Shown here piece by piece: positions 36,690-48,829 of a DNA stretch of 64,000 nucleotides. Source of the stretch: Brasenia schreberi (Eukaryota > Streptophyta > Magnoliopsida > Nymphaeales > Cabombaceae); the NCBI GenBank assembly GCA_036023115.1, contig JAYKKT010000036.1, forward strand, positions 6,225,501-6,289,500, in the 5' to 3' direction. Each line of letters starts with the position of its first letter. The stretch's first letter is position 1. The translations under genes and the position numbers were made by a program. The notes under the pieces were generated by a model. It was not told the DNA's origin. It did no database searches and saw only the letters and a list, made by a program, of their open reading frames with translations.

Positions 36690-38225
36690 GTGGTTGTGAA
36701 AATAAATCAAGATCAAGAAATAGTAAAAATATCATATACATGATGTGGTCAAACTTATAACCTCTCTTTTGGAGAAAAAGAGGTATACCAACTAATCTTT
36801 TAAAATAGGAGTATGAAAGGTAACTTTTATATGAAATATTACCAAGTAGCCAAAACGTTTCAACAGAGTTTTGGAAGAGCATTCCATTTTGGTTTCTGTG
36901 TCGTGTCAAAACACGAAACATTGCCCTCACAACATTAAGATGAACATAAGAATGCTTCACCTAAAAAGCGCTCACAGACCTACTCTTGGCCCTAGATAAA
37001 AAATGATATGACATGAACACAACCCGGAACAATCAAACCTCAAATGGTGGGCTGGTTTGTTGATTGCAAGAACGGATTGATATTAGAGTCTCGCTAAATC
37101 ATGCACTAACCCTTTAAATAATTATTGCAATATGTGGTTAGGCAGACCTATATTAGATGTTAAGCCCGGGATCGAACTCCGACAGGTGCCAGCTCCGAAG
37201 CCAGATGAAGTATGCCCCTTAGGTCCATACATCATCTAATTTAGGTCGGGTTTCGGTAGGTCTTCCAATTCTTAACAGGTATGGTCTCAGTCTGGCTCGG
37301 TCTGGCCTCAGACTGGCTCGGCCTGGCCAATGGCCACCCATGGAAGGTTTGTGAGCACCAGTCACTGCCATATTTAAACATGGTCGTTTTGAACTGAAAC
37401 CAAACCGCTCGTGAAACTGACGGTAACCGAACTAGAACTAGGGACCCCTTGGTTCAGCAATGGTCTCCGGAAACCAGCTCAAAACCAGAACCGGGACTGA
37501 AACTGGTGGTTCCAAACCATCGGCATGTTTTAAATGTTTTTCCGAAATCCCTTATTACACACAGATCGTTAGCTTAACGGTAGGACACTCCTCAAAGTTG
37601 ATGGAGAGTTCAACCGTTGCCTTTGTATTAAAAAAATTGCTTTAAATAATTTTCTCAAAATCTCTTATCTTTAACTCAATAATAGGGTGCTGGTGGGGAA
37701 TTCGACTCCCACATGGCCAATTGCTCTTATATTTCAAAAAAAAATTCAAACTGGTGCTAGCAGTTTTCGAACCAGAACCACTCCGAAATTCGAATGGTCC
37801 CGAGATGGTTCGGTTCTAGTTTCATGCTCACATCCATTCATTGGTTAAATCTAAAATAAAGTCTCTACCACTTGATCGACATGATCATTCAATCTTATCT
37901 TTGATCATGTCAATCGAACGTGAATATGTACAATAGAATTTAAGGATAGATGGTACATGCATGGACTACTCTCTCTTTCTCTCTCTTTATATATAAATAT
38001 ATAGAGAGAGAGAATGTGATAAATATGCATACACATTTATGTCTAATATTTTAAAATCTCAACATTTCCATCATTGATAAAATGTTGTACTTTTTATAGG
38101 ATGTATTTAATGGACCTAGTATTATTTTGCCTTTTGTTTTAAAAATCTCAATTGATGATTTCAATAATTGAATAATTGAGATATTTAAATAGATTTGAGC
38201 ATGAATGAATATATGCATGAACTAT
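36690..38225. repeat. No gene; GGTTCGG repeats, tRNA-like words, microsatellite element
   Basis: No supported gene. 37245-37460 and 37745-37830 are GGTTCGG/AACCGAAC-type repeats. 37563-37625 has an A-box-like GTTAGCTTAACGGTAGGAC and a B-box-like GAGTTCAACCG; a partial copy follows at 37668-37722 (TTCGACTCCCAC). 37968-38010 is a CT/TA/GA tract followed by AT-rich DNA with weak inverted symmetry (38020-38220). Confidence 0.5.
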
Positions 38226-38229
38226 ATAT

Positions 38230-40280
38230 ATGCGAATGAGAGGAGAACCTAATGGAGCTCAGATCCATTGGAGTAAGTTTAAGGGGAGGATGGAGCTTAG
38301 AAGGGCGGATGCTGAGGTAAGGTTGACAGGAATTCGGTTGGCAGTACTTGAAGCCGAATGGGAATCGACAAAACAAAACAAAAGAGTTCCCCTTCACCGA
38401 AAGGAAAACAATTTACACACTTTTTTGTAAATCGAAGTTAAAAAGGACACGATGCTGGATGTCTTCCGGGTTCACCTAAATATTCTCATGTTACTTTGGG
38501 TGGACACGAAGACAATTTTCAAGTCATGTCCATGACGGGCTTTATGGTGGGTGCTATATTCCTCAAAATTTCATATTTCAGACAGTATTCATATCATGTC
38601 ATTCACGTTTATGTCAAAAACAGGTACACCTAGACCACAAAGTCGTACTATTTTGAGTATTCATATCATGTCATGCATGTTTGTGTCGAAAACAGATCAA
38701 CCTGAACACGAAGTTGCACTACTTTGAGTGGACACGAATCGATTTACGAAATGTTTGTGTTGAGTTTTCATGTCATGTCTTAAATTGTCGCTCGCCGATC
38801 AGACTTGGTGCCGATGGCAGGTCCATAAATCGAACCCAAAATTGTTAAGGGAATTGTAGTATAAAACAAAAGGTTCTTCCATTGCAAATAATAGAAAATC
38901 GTATTTCTCACGTATAACGTATATTTATGCGTGTTGAACGTATGCATGTGGATGTAGCCTGTGCATATCCATGTTCATGCAACACCACATTTTATAGATT
39001 TTTGTTTTTTTATTTCTTTTGTTCATAATGGAGAGTTATGCACACACCATGTGTCGAGCTCAAGGCGTTCGACTTGTGAATGGAGCCCCTAGACATGACC
39101 AGTTCTTAATCGGTCTGGTGGTTCCAAACTCAACGGAAACCGCCCAAGAACCATAACAAGAACCAGCCTCAGGCCGATTTGATTACAGTTCCAGGTTCCG
39201 AGTTAACTGTAATCAGACATATCTAACTGTTAGTGTTTTTTTTTTTTCTTTTTTTTTTAGATTGTGTGGCTCAAAATCATCATACAACTTGTTATATGAA
39301 CGATATACTTATTTAAATAATGAAAATCTTATTAATTTTTATCACTAAATTTTGACTTCCAAGTAGAGCGTCCTTATAATATTTTTCAAGCTTTAGTTTC
39401 CTTGTCTCGATCTCTAGCGGATATCTCTACTGCTTTAACTTAAATGGAGTCAATGGCAGACCTACAATAACGTAGATATATCTGGTTTTCGATTACAGTT
39501 TCAGAACTGTCGGTTTCATGGCAGTTTCCTGCTTGAAACCAGTAATATTGTTCAAGAATACACAGACGATGATGATGATAATAATAATAGTTACTTAGAT
39601 ATGAAATATGAATTGGAAGGGGGAAACAAGACGACGTGGAAACTGTAGCCAGCAACTGAAGTAGAAACTCTTGTGGGCATTATAGCCCACGGATTCAACC
39701 ATGAGCTATAGATTTTGAACAACTTTGGACCGCCAATGTTGGTAGGATCCGCCACATTGATAAAAAGTTTTGGTTGTTGTTGGTAAGTAGAGATGTCTCT
39801 CTAAGTCTCTCTGCCCCGACCTGATAGAGATTTTTTATCCGTATCAAACGATTTGCTGAACGTGTCCCGACCATTATTACTTAAGAAAGTTAGATCAAAG
39901 TAATGGATCATCATTGCGGTCAATTATGCTACCTTTAAACAGTGGCATGGACTTTGATGATGAACCAGAAGCTTCAATTACACCGCAATTGAAGAAAGCA
40001 GGACGTCACCAAGTAACCTGTGACATTATTGCTGGTTGTTGAGGAGATGAAACATTTACTGACCATGGATCTACTCTTCGCTCTACATTTCAACGTCGAG
40101 GGCGTCAAGGGGTTCTGTTAAACTTGACCCTGATCCATCCCAAATGGTGCGGGCCGGAGTCACAGTTTAGTAACAAATGAATGCATCCCTTTAGGTATCA
40201 GGGCCATTTGGTTCTAAGCTGAGTTCTAATGAACATCCACGAACTCTCACTGCATTTTGTTTCTGCATCATTCATATCAT
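38230..40280. other. No gene recognised
   Basis: Mixed low-copy-looking DNA. 38560-38780 contains internally repeated words (TATTCATATCATGTCAT twice, GTGTCGAAAACAG variants). 39100-39215 is a GGTTCGG-type block. No frame shows a recognised motif. Confidence 0.45.
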
Positions 40281-40281
40281 T

Positions 40282-40565
40282 TAGGAGTGACACCAATAGA
40301 CGATAAAATGAGGGAATATCGTCTAAGATGATTTGGACATATAGAAAGAAGATCAAAAGAAAACCCTGTAAGAAAGTATGAAAAACAAGATTTTGAAAGT
40401 ATTAAAAGAGGTAGAGGACGACCACAAAAGTATTGAAAAGAAACAATAAAGAATGATCTAGCTTATTGTGAGTTAACTGCTAACATGACACATGATAAGG
40501 CTATATGAAAACAAAGAATCCATATAGTCAACCCCGTCTAGTATGGGAAAAGGCTTAGTTGTTGG
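40282..40565 (+). mobile_element. RTE 3' fragment
   Basis: Matches the end of the RTE coding region in order (GGAGTGACACCAATAGACGA, ATATAGAAAGAAGATCAAAA, GGTAGAGGACGACCACAAAA, TAGTATGGGAAAAGGCTTAG) and stops at the tail GTTGTTGGTG. Indels and stops break the frame. Confidence 0.9.
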
Positions 40566-40569
40566 TGTT

Positions 40570-41640
40570 ATCATTTAGGGTGTGTTTGATTTGTGGCATA
40601 AGGCCCTTGGTATTAGAACTATAAACTTAGATCTACATAGGTTTATAATCATAGTTTAATGTTTGATCTGCATATGGTATTTATGTTTAGGTTTTTTTGC
40701 AAGGCGGTTTAGAAAAATGAGAGAGAAAAAGGTTCTTGGTTTTTTGTGCAAAGCCCCTGGCCTATCTCTCCTTGGTATTGAAGTTTTTTATTCAAATTGG
40801 GATGGGTTTTGCATTTTGATGTATAATGAAACTGAGAATAATAAGCACAAAAAATCAAGGTCCAATTCCCTATTAACTTTGTGTTATTAGAAACACCCTT
40901 ATTATAACCATGGGAGCTACTCTTTTTTTGTACCCTTTGATACCGAGGATTGACATATCCGGTTCTAGTCCTCCCGAAACTTGGAACCGTAACTGAACCG
41001 GCCTAGAACCAGTTCTGCTTTGAGTTCGGAACCATTAAAACCGGTAATTTTATTAAAAGAATATTTTTATTAGAAAAAAAATTAAAAAATATCAGAACTG
41101 GTGGTTTGAAACTACCACTTCGGATTTGGATCGAATTCCAGTTTTGTAAAAGGTGAAACCGGAACGAGGTCAGCCCTAGTTCTGGGTCCATCCGGTTTCT
41201 GGTCCAGTTTAGGCAAGGGCATCAAGAAGTTTAGTTAAGCTTGAACCCAGTCCATACCGAATGTTATGGTTCGGGATCAGGATTTAGAGACAACAGGTTG
41301 GATCCATTAGCTATTGATATAAGACCCACAAGATCCAACTAGTATATTGAGTGGTCGAATGTTTATGAAGACTACGGCAAACCTGGATCAGACCCGAGTT
41401 CAATGAAGATCCATCAACTCTCGACACATATTTCGTCCGATTTGGGGTATCTTTCAGGTACGGGTTATGTTTTTCATATGATTGACCCGATACGACACGT
41501 TGATTCTGCTGTTAATTGTCAACAGTTATCAGATGGTGAACTGTACCTTGTGCCTGAACAAGTCTATATAATGCAAAATATTGAAGCCTAACAACTGTCT
41601 GCATTCTGACTCCATTCTTGTTGGAAGGTAAACAGCAAAA
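40570..41640. other. No gene; upstream flank of the MYB gene
   Basis: 40965-41205 is a GGTTCGG-type repeat block. The final few hundred bases are the likely promoter and 5'UTR of the MYB gene, but I cannot fix a TATA box or transcription start. A 75-codon frame at 40663-40890 has no recognisable motif. Confidence 0.45.
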
Positions 41641-43803
41641 ATGGGAAGAGCTCCTTGTTGCGCCAAGGTTGGGCTCATGAAAGGGCCATGGACTGCAAGA
41701 GAAGATGCTGTTCTCAAGAAGTATGTTGAGAACCATGGCGAAGGCCAGTGGAGGTCAGTGCCAAAGAAGTCAGGTATAAAGTCTCTCTCTTTCTCTCTCT
41801 CTACATATACATACTGTTTATTTATGTATCTGTACATATCTCTGAGTTGTGTGTAGGTTTACTGAGGTGTGGAAAGAGCTGTAGATTGAGATGGTTGAAT
41901 TATCTTAGGCCGAGCATAAAGAGAGGAAATATTGGACCAGATGAAGAGGAGATCATAATCAAGCTCCATGCTCTTCTTGGAAACAGGTTCCACTTCTTGT
42001 TATTTGATCTTTCCTCCTTGTATTCCTCGTAGATTATGTTAAATTTGTGATCCTGGCTGTGGCAAATCAAATTTGTTGGGGTTGAGCTGAATAGCTCATG
42101 GTTAAAACCATGGTGCATTTTAGCTCACGGTTGAAACCTTTCTTTTGTTTATAAATTGTTTTACAAAATTTTTTACGACGAGAAGCATGTGACCGAAGAA
42201 TTGCCTACTGTTTGTGCACTAAAACTATACCACATTGTTGCACGAAAATCAATAGCTCACTTGACTAGGGGTCGAGTCATAAGTCGAAGGTCATGAGTCC
42301 GATACACTGGGTGTGCATCTTGGTTTGGCCTCTCTATTGTACCAAATTGTTTCAACCGTGGGCTATACTTTCCCCGAAGATTTGGGTAATATACCTAAAC
42401 CCACCTTGAGTAGATCTGCCACCGGATCCTGGTTTTCGGGTCAAAGACAGCTACCAAAACCAGAAAATTCTTGGTTACCTTCTAAATATAAATATTGATT
42501 AATTGCTTTACAAGTGCATTCACTTGGGCACCCAAAATCTTGGTTTTGACAACAAAGAGATCTTTTACTCGTAACCGGGCCTGGCTTGAATCCAGGTAAA
42601 CCCTGTACCTGTTTCACCGTGGAGAAGCTAATGCCGTTGCCTACGTACCCGGTCACACGCTTAGAAGCATGATTCTGGGGCCTTGATCTGGGTCCTAGTA
42701 GGTCCACCATGAAAGATGCCAAGATCTTCTCAGGAAGTAGTAAACCATACTTTTACCTATGTACCCAAATCAGACCTTTTCTGGTGTCTTTACTTTGATA
42801 CCTGTTTATTTTTAACATAGCTGATCTTGTCAAACCCATGTTTTGTATATAAATTTGCAAACCATACGAAACCCAAACCCCAACACGAAAAGTATAACTT
42901 GCCACTCTAGATGAAGTTGGGTAATTTAACCTGCCCGATACCCGGAGCTCAATTTCTTGCCTGTACCCGTGCCCTTACCCATGGGGACGCGAATGGACTG
43001 TGAGGTTGACAATCTCAATGAAACTGAGCAGGTGGGCACTGATAGCTAAGAGGTTGCCAGGAAGAACAGACAATGAGATCAAGAACTACTGGAATACACA
43101 CTTAAGCAAAACATTGAAGACAAGAGGCATAGATCCAAGAACACATAAACCACTGCCTTTGGATGGAAAGATCCGAATTGCTTCACCTCAAGATTGTGGA
43201 AAGCATGGTAGCAGCAGAAGGCCACCAGAAGACTCCAATACTAATGGTGGTATAAAAGTCTGTCGCCCGAAGGCCAACAGGCTCGTTCCCTCCTCTTTGA
43301 TTGTGAATTTCAGATCAAATCTGAACCAACTCAGGCCACGGGTCCAGATACAGGAGAGGGAGTTGTCGACAGATACTATAACAGCAAATGACACTATCAA
43401 TGTTGACATGGCCTGTGTTGATGCCTCTCCAAGTGGAGAAGTAGAAAACTTCTTCCCATTGAGTCAATCTTTCTCATGGAAAGAAAGGGAGCCAAAAATG
43501 GATTTCTTAACAGCAAGTGAAGAATATACCAATGTTGGCATTCAATTCACTAATGCACCTTTCAATGTGGAAGAAGTGCCAAACTCTTCCCCTGTGAATT
43601 TACCTTTCTCATGGACAGAATGTGAGGATGAGTGGGTTTCTGACAAGGATGATGTACTTCAGAAGATGTACGAAGAGTTTTCGGGTCTAATAAATTATGA
43701 TGGCCGCGGTGATGCTCGTGAATCTATCGATAACTACACTCGGGAAGAGGAAGAAGAGTATTGTGAGTTATTCTTGTCTAACGACGACAATGTACATATG
43801 TGA
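41641..43803 (+). CDS. R2R3-MYB transcription factor
   Basis: Three exons, 41641-41773, 41857-41986 and 43032-43803, join in phase to 344 residues. The 133- and 130-bp first two exons are the classic R2R3-MYB pattern. R2 spans about residues 14-61 (Trp17, Trp37, Trp57) and R3 about 67-112 (Ile70 in place of the first Trp, Trp89, Trp108), with [10 protein letters not shown] between and [17 protein letters not shown] in the recognition helix. Residues 76-95 match the bHLH-partner motif ([DE]L-x2-[RK]-x3-L-x6-L-x3-R) except Ile for Leu at 77. [10 protein letters not shown] after R3 recalls the MYB5/TT2/subgroup-4 branch, which regulates phenylpropanoid and flavonoid genes with bHLH partners. This assignment is an inference; the acidic C-terminus is not diagnostic. 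Intron 2 is 1,045 bp and holds a SINE-like piece. Confidence 0.93.
42240..42365 (+). repeat. SINE-like insertion in MYB intron 2
   Basis: Contains ATAGCTCACTTGACTAGGGG and the B-box-like GGTCATGAGTCCGATAC, ending CCTCTCTATTGTACCAAA. The same order of words occurs at 44690-44810. These are related non-coding copies. Confidence 0.6.
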
Positions 43804-43809
43804 CTTAAG

Positions 43810-45139
43810 TAGAAGTTTCAGCAGCCTGGTATGCTCTTCTTCTTGGCAGCTTCCTTCCATTGTTGAGCCTGGCATGCCTGGAATCTGTATCCTAAACCTG
43901 AAGACTTCAGTTTGCAGCTTGTAACCAAGACCTGATTGTGAATTAATGCTTGTTGTAGGTTGTGAATATGGAGGTTTTAATTTGGTAATTATGATTCTTC
44001 AAGTTGAATATTATACACACGTGGTTTGGTTGAAGCAAACCTCAATAAGCGATCCAAATCATATGTCCAACCCAATGAAAAATGGACCGCAATCGAGCAG
44101 CAACCCGTATACCTGAAATTTGTGAACTGGACTTCCACCGGCTATTGAAAAAAGGAAAGTACGATGTGAATCAAGCTGTTAAGAGGCAAAAATAATGAGG
44201 TTATTCTACATTAAATAATTGCTTGTCACGTTTTCCATCAGTCATTGCAAATAAAGAGATCTACCAATCAACCACACTGTTGGAATATGCAATCTGTCTC
44301 CCAAAGAGAACGGTTAGTTGCCACCAATTATTTTCTGAGTTAAATGCTTGCTTCAATTGATAAATAATCTCACTTAGTATTAGGGATATTCAAATAACCG
44401 CTAGAACCAAACCAAACCGACGATTTGGTTTAGTTTTACATGTTGAACAGTTTGAGTTTATTCAGTTCTAATAAGAGAATGCAGATCGATTCACGGTTTT
44501 AATGTTGAAACCGAACCGCTATTAGAATCGTAACGGTTTAGTTCGAGGTTGAGGTTGAACACCCTTATTAGGGAAAAGGGATATGGAAAAGGCGTTTTCT
44601 CACTACCAAGAACTTCACACTCTCACTATTTCATAAGTGATTAATTAAGATTTACTGTTCTTTTAATAATTTACACAAAGTTGTCCCTAGAGTGACAACT
44701 CACTTGGCTATGGGGCTCGACTCAGAAGTTGAAGGTCTTGAGTTCAATACCTGGGTCGTGAAATACCCCGCTTCAACCTCTCCACTGTAACCAAAAACAA
44801 AATGATATTGAACAAGTTGGCCCTTGAACACGAGAACACCCAATTGCTACATAGCTGAATATGGCATCCTTTTCTATACAAGTAAATTGAGAATGCAAGT
44901 ATAGGTTTTTCTGAATCATATTATACCCAGAATTCCGGTGCTTTCTGTAATCACTGAGTCGCAAAAACTGTATGTACATATATGCACAGGTGAAGAACAC
45001 GATAACGAAAACTCAAGCCCAAGCAAAGGCATTATCTGAAGAAAGGCTCGACCTGAATAGCAGGTAAAGATCATCATCTGGCATCTGCAACACCTATTGT
45101 AGATTCCTCCGGATTTTAGGCTCACGCTTATCCAACTCT
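43810..45139. repeat. No gene; MITE at 44381-44567 and SINE-like copy at 44690-44810
   Basis: 44381-44567 is a small element with ends TAGGGATATTCAA and, in reverse complement, TAAGGGTGTTCAA, filled with AACCGAACC-type words: a hAT-MITE-like repeat. 44690-44810 carries CAACTCACTTGGCTATGGGG, GGTCTTGAGTTCAATACC and a CCTCTCCACTGTAACCAAA end, parallel to the copy in MYB intron 2. 43804-43930 is probably MYB 3'UTR. Confidence 0.55.
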
Positions 45140-46788
45140 TTAGGCCTTCCGACCAAGCCCCAAACCCAAATCAAGATTAATTCCTGAATCATTCCCCATT
45201 TTCACCATGATGACAAGATCCTCCCCCATGACTGGGAACAGATTCAAACAAGCTTCTGTGTCATCTTGCACATCATCAAGGTCGGGGCAAGAACAGTGTG
45301 CCTCAACTCTAGAAGAAACAGAAACTGAACTTGCTGCTCTATTAGAGAGACTAATAGAAAAACTGACGTTTTCCGGCATGTGTTGGCTTGGACTAGTGTC
45401 CGCTCCAAAAGATACAAGCACATTGTCAGGCATTGCTTCATTAGTGTAATGCTTTTCAGTCTCCTTATGGGACTCCGGTTCTTGGAAATCTGAATCATCT
45501 GATCTCCTAGCTGGAGCCAATGTGATACTCTTAGCAGAGTCCGCACTTCTGCACCTATGACTTTGTGTTCCCATTTCCTTCCCTCGCTCAGCTGTTGATA
45601 AAGACGAAGCAGTTGTTTTTCCATCAGTTTGAAACGAAGTTGCATCTGACCTCTTCTTGAAAACACCCCACAGAAATCGCTTTTGAAGGAAACCTAGAAA
45701 AAGATAACACACCTTAGATACAACAACAACTAAGCCTTTTTTCATACTAGATGGGATCGACAACATGGATTCTTTGTTTTAATGTAGCCCATCATAATTT
45801 GTAGAATTCATTATAAATAAGTCCGACAAAGTTTTACGCTCGTTGTCGGAAGCCTAACGCAATCCTCTTCTTTCATCCGAGCTTTGAGATTGGTCATGCA
45901 AGGTTGATCCCTTACATGAGTGGAGTTATAATACACTTAGATAAATTAATTAAATAAAAAAAAGCAATGGAGTGACTTTACCAAGATCCCGAAAAAAGTA
46001 AAACATTATAGTCCAAGAAATTTTCTATTCTATTAGATGACACGGGTTTAAGCCTATACAAGGAACAAGAAAGGAAGAAATGAATTATGTACATCGTTTT
46101 TAACATTGCAAGAGCAAGAGAAAGTAACTTGTCTACCCACAGCCAAGACACACAAAAGGAGGCACCTTTGTTCCCAATCACCGGATTCAGTCCTGTATAA
46201 GAACTTACTGACATTTTCCTCAGTCACCAGATTTAATACTATAATCATATGAAGTGCACAAAAAGGACCATTCCTAAGTCAACGGAAGACTATACGCACT
46301 TGCCTTTCAAAGCCACACCAATGAGACCTCCCATCAAGAGTTGAATACAGTCAAGAATCAAGGGCTGTGGATCTTACAATGTTCTGGCAACAACAAGAAA
46401 GAGAATAACAGTAGCTCCGATGTATCAAGTAACATCCTCAAGGCCAAATCACGGCTAATTATTTCATCCATAAGTGAAGTGAATTTCTCTTCATCCCTTC
46501 ATAACATAGCAAAAGCCATAAGGTTGATAATCTTTAACATAAAGAACGATAAGCATCAACCAAAATGAGTCTTACTTTCCCAACTTGGGGAAGAAATAAA
46601 GAGCAATGCTTTCATCATTTGGAGGAGATACTTGAAAACTCTTAGGCCAAATGTCCAACCTAATATGCACCTTCATAGAAAGAATTGCAGGCATATTCCT
46701 TGCTTCTTGAAAAGCTGTATCACCTGCTTTGTCAGATAAATGTGCTTGCACTTCACCATACTTGCAATCACGAACTTTGAAGCATCCG
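45140..46788 (-). pseudogene. AIPP2/PAIPP2-like chromatin protein, partial gene without N-terminus
   Basis: Three exons on the minus strand, 46788-46576, 46496-46378 and 45693-45140, join in phase (294 codons). They encode the SPOC-like domain typical of plant AIPP2/PAIPP2-type proteins: GCFKV, EVQAHLSDKA, LDIWPKSFQ and ESIALYFFPK, then MDEIISRDLALR, ELLLF and LLPEH, then KRFLWGVFKKR. A serine-rich tail ends in LDLGLGLG, an LxLxL (EAR-like) motif used for co-repressor binding. In Arabidopsis such proteins read or silence chromatin together with BAH and PHD partners. The first exon begins in phase 2, so upstream exons are required, but no PHD or start exon is visible between 46789 and 47700. 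Each exon reads open and splice sites fit, so it may be a recent truncation or still transcribed. Typed as pseudogene because the start is missing. Confidence 0.7.
45722..45915 (-). mobile_element. RTE 3' tail in the last intron of the AIPP2-like gene
   Basis: The plus strand reads ACAACAACAACTAAGCC, then ATACTAGATGGGATCGACAA and CATGGATTCTTTGTTTTAA, the complement of the RTE end. 45838-45915 (AAGCCTAACGCAATCCTC, GGTCATGCAAGGTTGATCC) resembles an alternative RTE 3'UTR also seen at 52090-52145. It lies wholly in the intron 45694-46377. Confidence 0.75.
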
Positions 46789-47690
46789 CTGAATAACAAA
46801 AAAATTATAAACAATATTCGCTTCACATTCTACAACTATGTAAGCAACCACAAGAACTAAGACAAAAAATAAGAGAATCTCTAGTATTAACCAATGTTAC
46901 CCGTATGATACAAGGGTTGTATTGCAATAGGTTTAATTATCACCCCATATCGCACAATACGAGGGGTGTATCGATACGTCCGATACACCCTAATTTATAA
47001 AGAGGGCTCTACTTGAGTGCTACACCACTGCAACAGTTTTCGACTAGGGAGAAAAGCTCTAGCTGACCGACCACGACTGAACCACCATTGGCAGTGACAA
47101 GGGAGGTGTGCGGCAGAACGCCAGCACCTCTTGTTTTCTTGTAGTATATTGTTCTTTATTTTTATTTTTTTTATCTACTTGTGTTATTCATCTTTTTTTT
47201 ATGATAATATATGAAGTGAGTGAATATGTTTTTGAGTGTTTTGACAGTTTATGAAGTTAGTGAATTTGTGGCAATTTATGAAGTGCTTTTAATTGTAGGT
47301 TTATTACGATTAAAAATATAAATTGAGATGGCAAGAAGAGGTTCACATTCTCAATCTCGTTTTGAACCTTCAGCGTGGCAATGTGATACTTTAATTGGGA
47401 AAGCAAATTGAGAACATATAATTTTTGTAAGAAAGTCATAAATAATAGAATTTCTAATACAAGGAGAGTTAGGAGTGTCAAAAACAATTAAATGAGAATG
47501 TTTACAAATCATTGAGAGTGTGGTTAAAAAAGTCAAGTTTGTATGTTCCGACGAATCTAGGCCATCAGGGCCACCCAGGGCCCAACAAACGGCTAATGTT
47601 TGACTTTAACTCCTCTTTTTGTAAATAGAAATACTTTACTTGTGTTCAGTTAAGCATTTTACTTGTTTTCTTGTAAGTATAATCGGTCGT
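46789..47690. other. No gene recognised
   Basis: AT-rich. 46910-46992 contains GATACAAGGG and CGATACGTCCGATACACC words, a dispersed repeat also seen near 3.3 kb. No exon of the AIPP2-like gene was found here. Confidence 0.45.
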
Positions 47691-47779
47691 GTGACGACGA
47701 TCCACTGAGGAAACAATCAACAACATTGTAGGAAGACGACCGCTTGAGCCGAGGGACATCGCTTTCAGTTCCGTGATCC

Positions 47780-48410
47780 TTCTAGGTCTCATTCAGGCTC
47801 CTGTGCCAATCGTCTCCTCTTCATTCCGAAGCTTTTCTCTCGCTTTGACTTCTTTGCCAAGAAGGCGCTCAAGTGTGACCGCCGCTCCGAAAGTATCAAC
47901 GACGAAGCACTCCTCCTTGTCGTCGAAAACTCACGCGTTTGAAACTTCGGGCGTGCCGCGAATTGACAGATTCTGGCAAGGAAGCCTTGCGAAAAACTGC
48001 CCTACCCTAAAGGTCTCCTGTGGTTCGTGTACGTTCGGCGCCAACGGGATCAAGGCCCTCGTCGACCATTGCCCCGCTCTAGAGGAGCTTTCCATCAAGC
48101 GCCTTTGTGGCCTCATCGATGTTGTTGCTCACGATGCGAACGGCCACGGATTGGCCACCGGTAGCCTCTGCCTCAAAGAACTGTACAACAGACAGTGCTT
48201 TGTCCTGGTGATCGCGGGGCTCCAGACACTCAAACTCTTCCGAAATTCCGATTATTGGGATCTTGCTCTTGAGTCGATCATAGCTGGAGCGAATGGATTG
48301 ATGGAGATTCAGTTAGGGAGGGTTCAGGTGAGCAACCGTGTGTTGAAGGCTGTGTCGGAATTGGAGGATCTCGAAGTTCTACACTTAGTTAAGGATGCGG
48401 AGATGTTGTC
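47780..48410 (+). pseudogene. VFB-type F-box/LRR gene fragment
   Basis: Carries LRR sequence of a VFB (VIER F-BOX) protein, a plant SCF-ubiquitin-ligase adaptor of the TIR1/COI1 superfamily. One frame (about 47826-47935) reads LFSRFD and KCDRRSESINDEALLLVV before a stop. Another (about 47950-47990) reads RACRELTDSG. From about 47998 a third frame reads KVSCGSCTFGANGIKALVDH, LEELSIKRLCGL, CLKELYNRQCF, LQTLKLFR and LEDLEVLHLVK. Family similarity ends near 48400. The F-box and the second half of the LRRs are missing, and the frame changes at least twice. The 255-codon frame starting at 47773 is therefore a chimera rather than a real protein. No introns are visible in the piece; VFB genes are typically intron-poor, so this does not prove a retrocopy. 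Confidence 0.8.
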
Positions 48411-48414
48411 TCCG

Positions 48415-48800
48415 ACATTCGAGCCACACTGGCAGCGGTTATACGAGTCGTTCTTTCCCCTTTTCCCTTTTGTTTGGTGGATCTTGGTCGATAATGGAAC
48501 GGAGCCACTGAGGGAGAGAGTGAGCGGTCGTCGATGGTGACGATGGAGGGCGGTGTTTGACGATACCTGTCGTGGCCGGTGAGGCACCCGATGGTCTTCT
48601 ACGCATGTAAACGCTCAGAGGGAGAGAGGCAGGTCTCTCGAGGTTCAGCAGAGAGAGATGAGAGGCGGTTTCTCCTTTCGGCTGAAAACATAGAGAGGCA
48701 TGAGAAAGGTAGAGGTTTCGGCCCTCTGCGTGAAGTAGAGGGAGAAGTTCGATTCTCTGCTGGAAGTGGGAGGAATTGCAATATGAAGAGTCGGGTCCTG
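48415..48800. other. Unassigned spacer between two gene fragments
   Basis: Less AT-rich than the flanks, with GAGAG-rich words (48500-48720). Frames on both strands lack a recognised motif. It may be flanking sequence carried along with the fragments. Confidence 0.35.
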
Positions 48801-48829
48801 AATCGGCTCCGAAGGATCAGACCCGATCC

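Noticed and set aside
37563..37625. Functional tRNA gene
   Set aside because: Box A- and box B-like words are present but no acceptor, D, anticodon and T stems can be paired; more likely a SINE relic.
45207..45666. 80-codon plus-strand and 140-codon minus-strand frames
   Set aside because: Both overlap the last AIPP2-like exon in other frames; the exon frame is supported by the FLWGVF motif and splice phase.
47773..48540. 255-codon open frame as an intact protein
   Set aside because: Its first 75 codons read the VFB sequence out of frame and its last 45 codons have no family match; conserved VFB residues switch frame twice. It is a chance chimera over a pseudogene.
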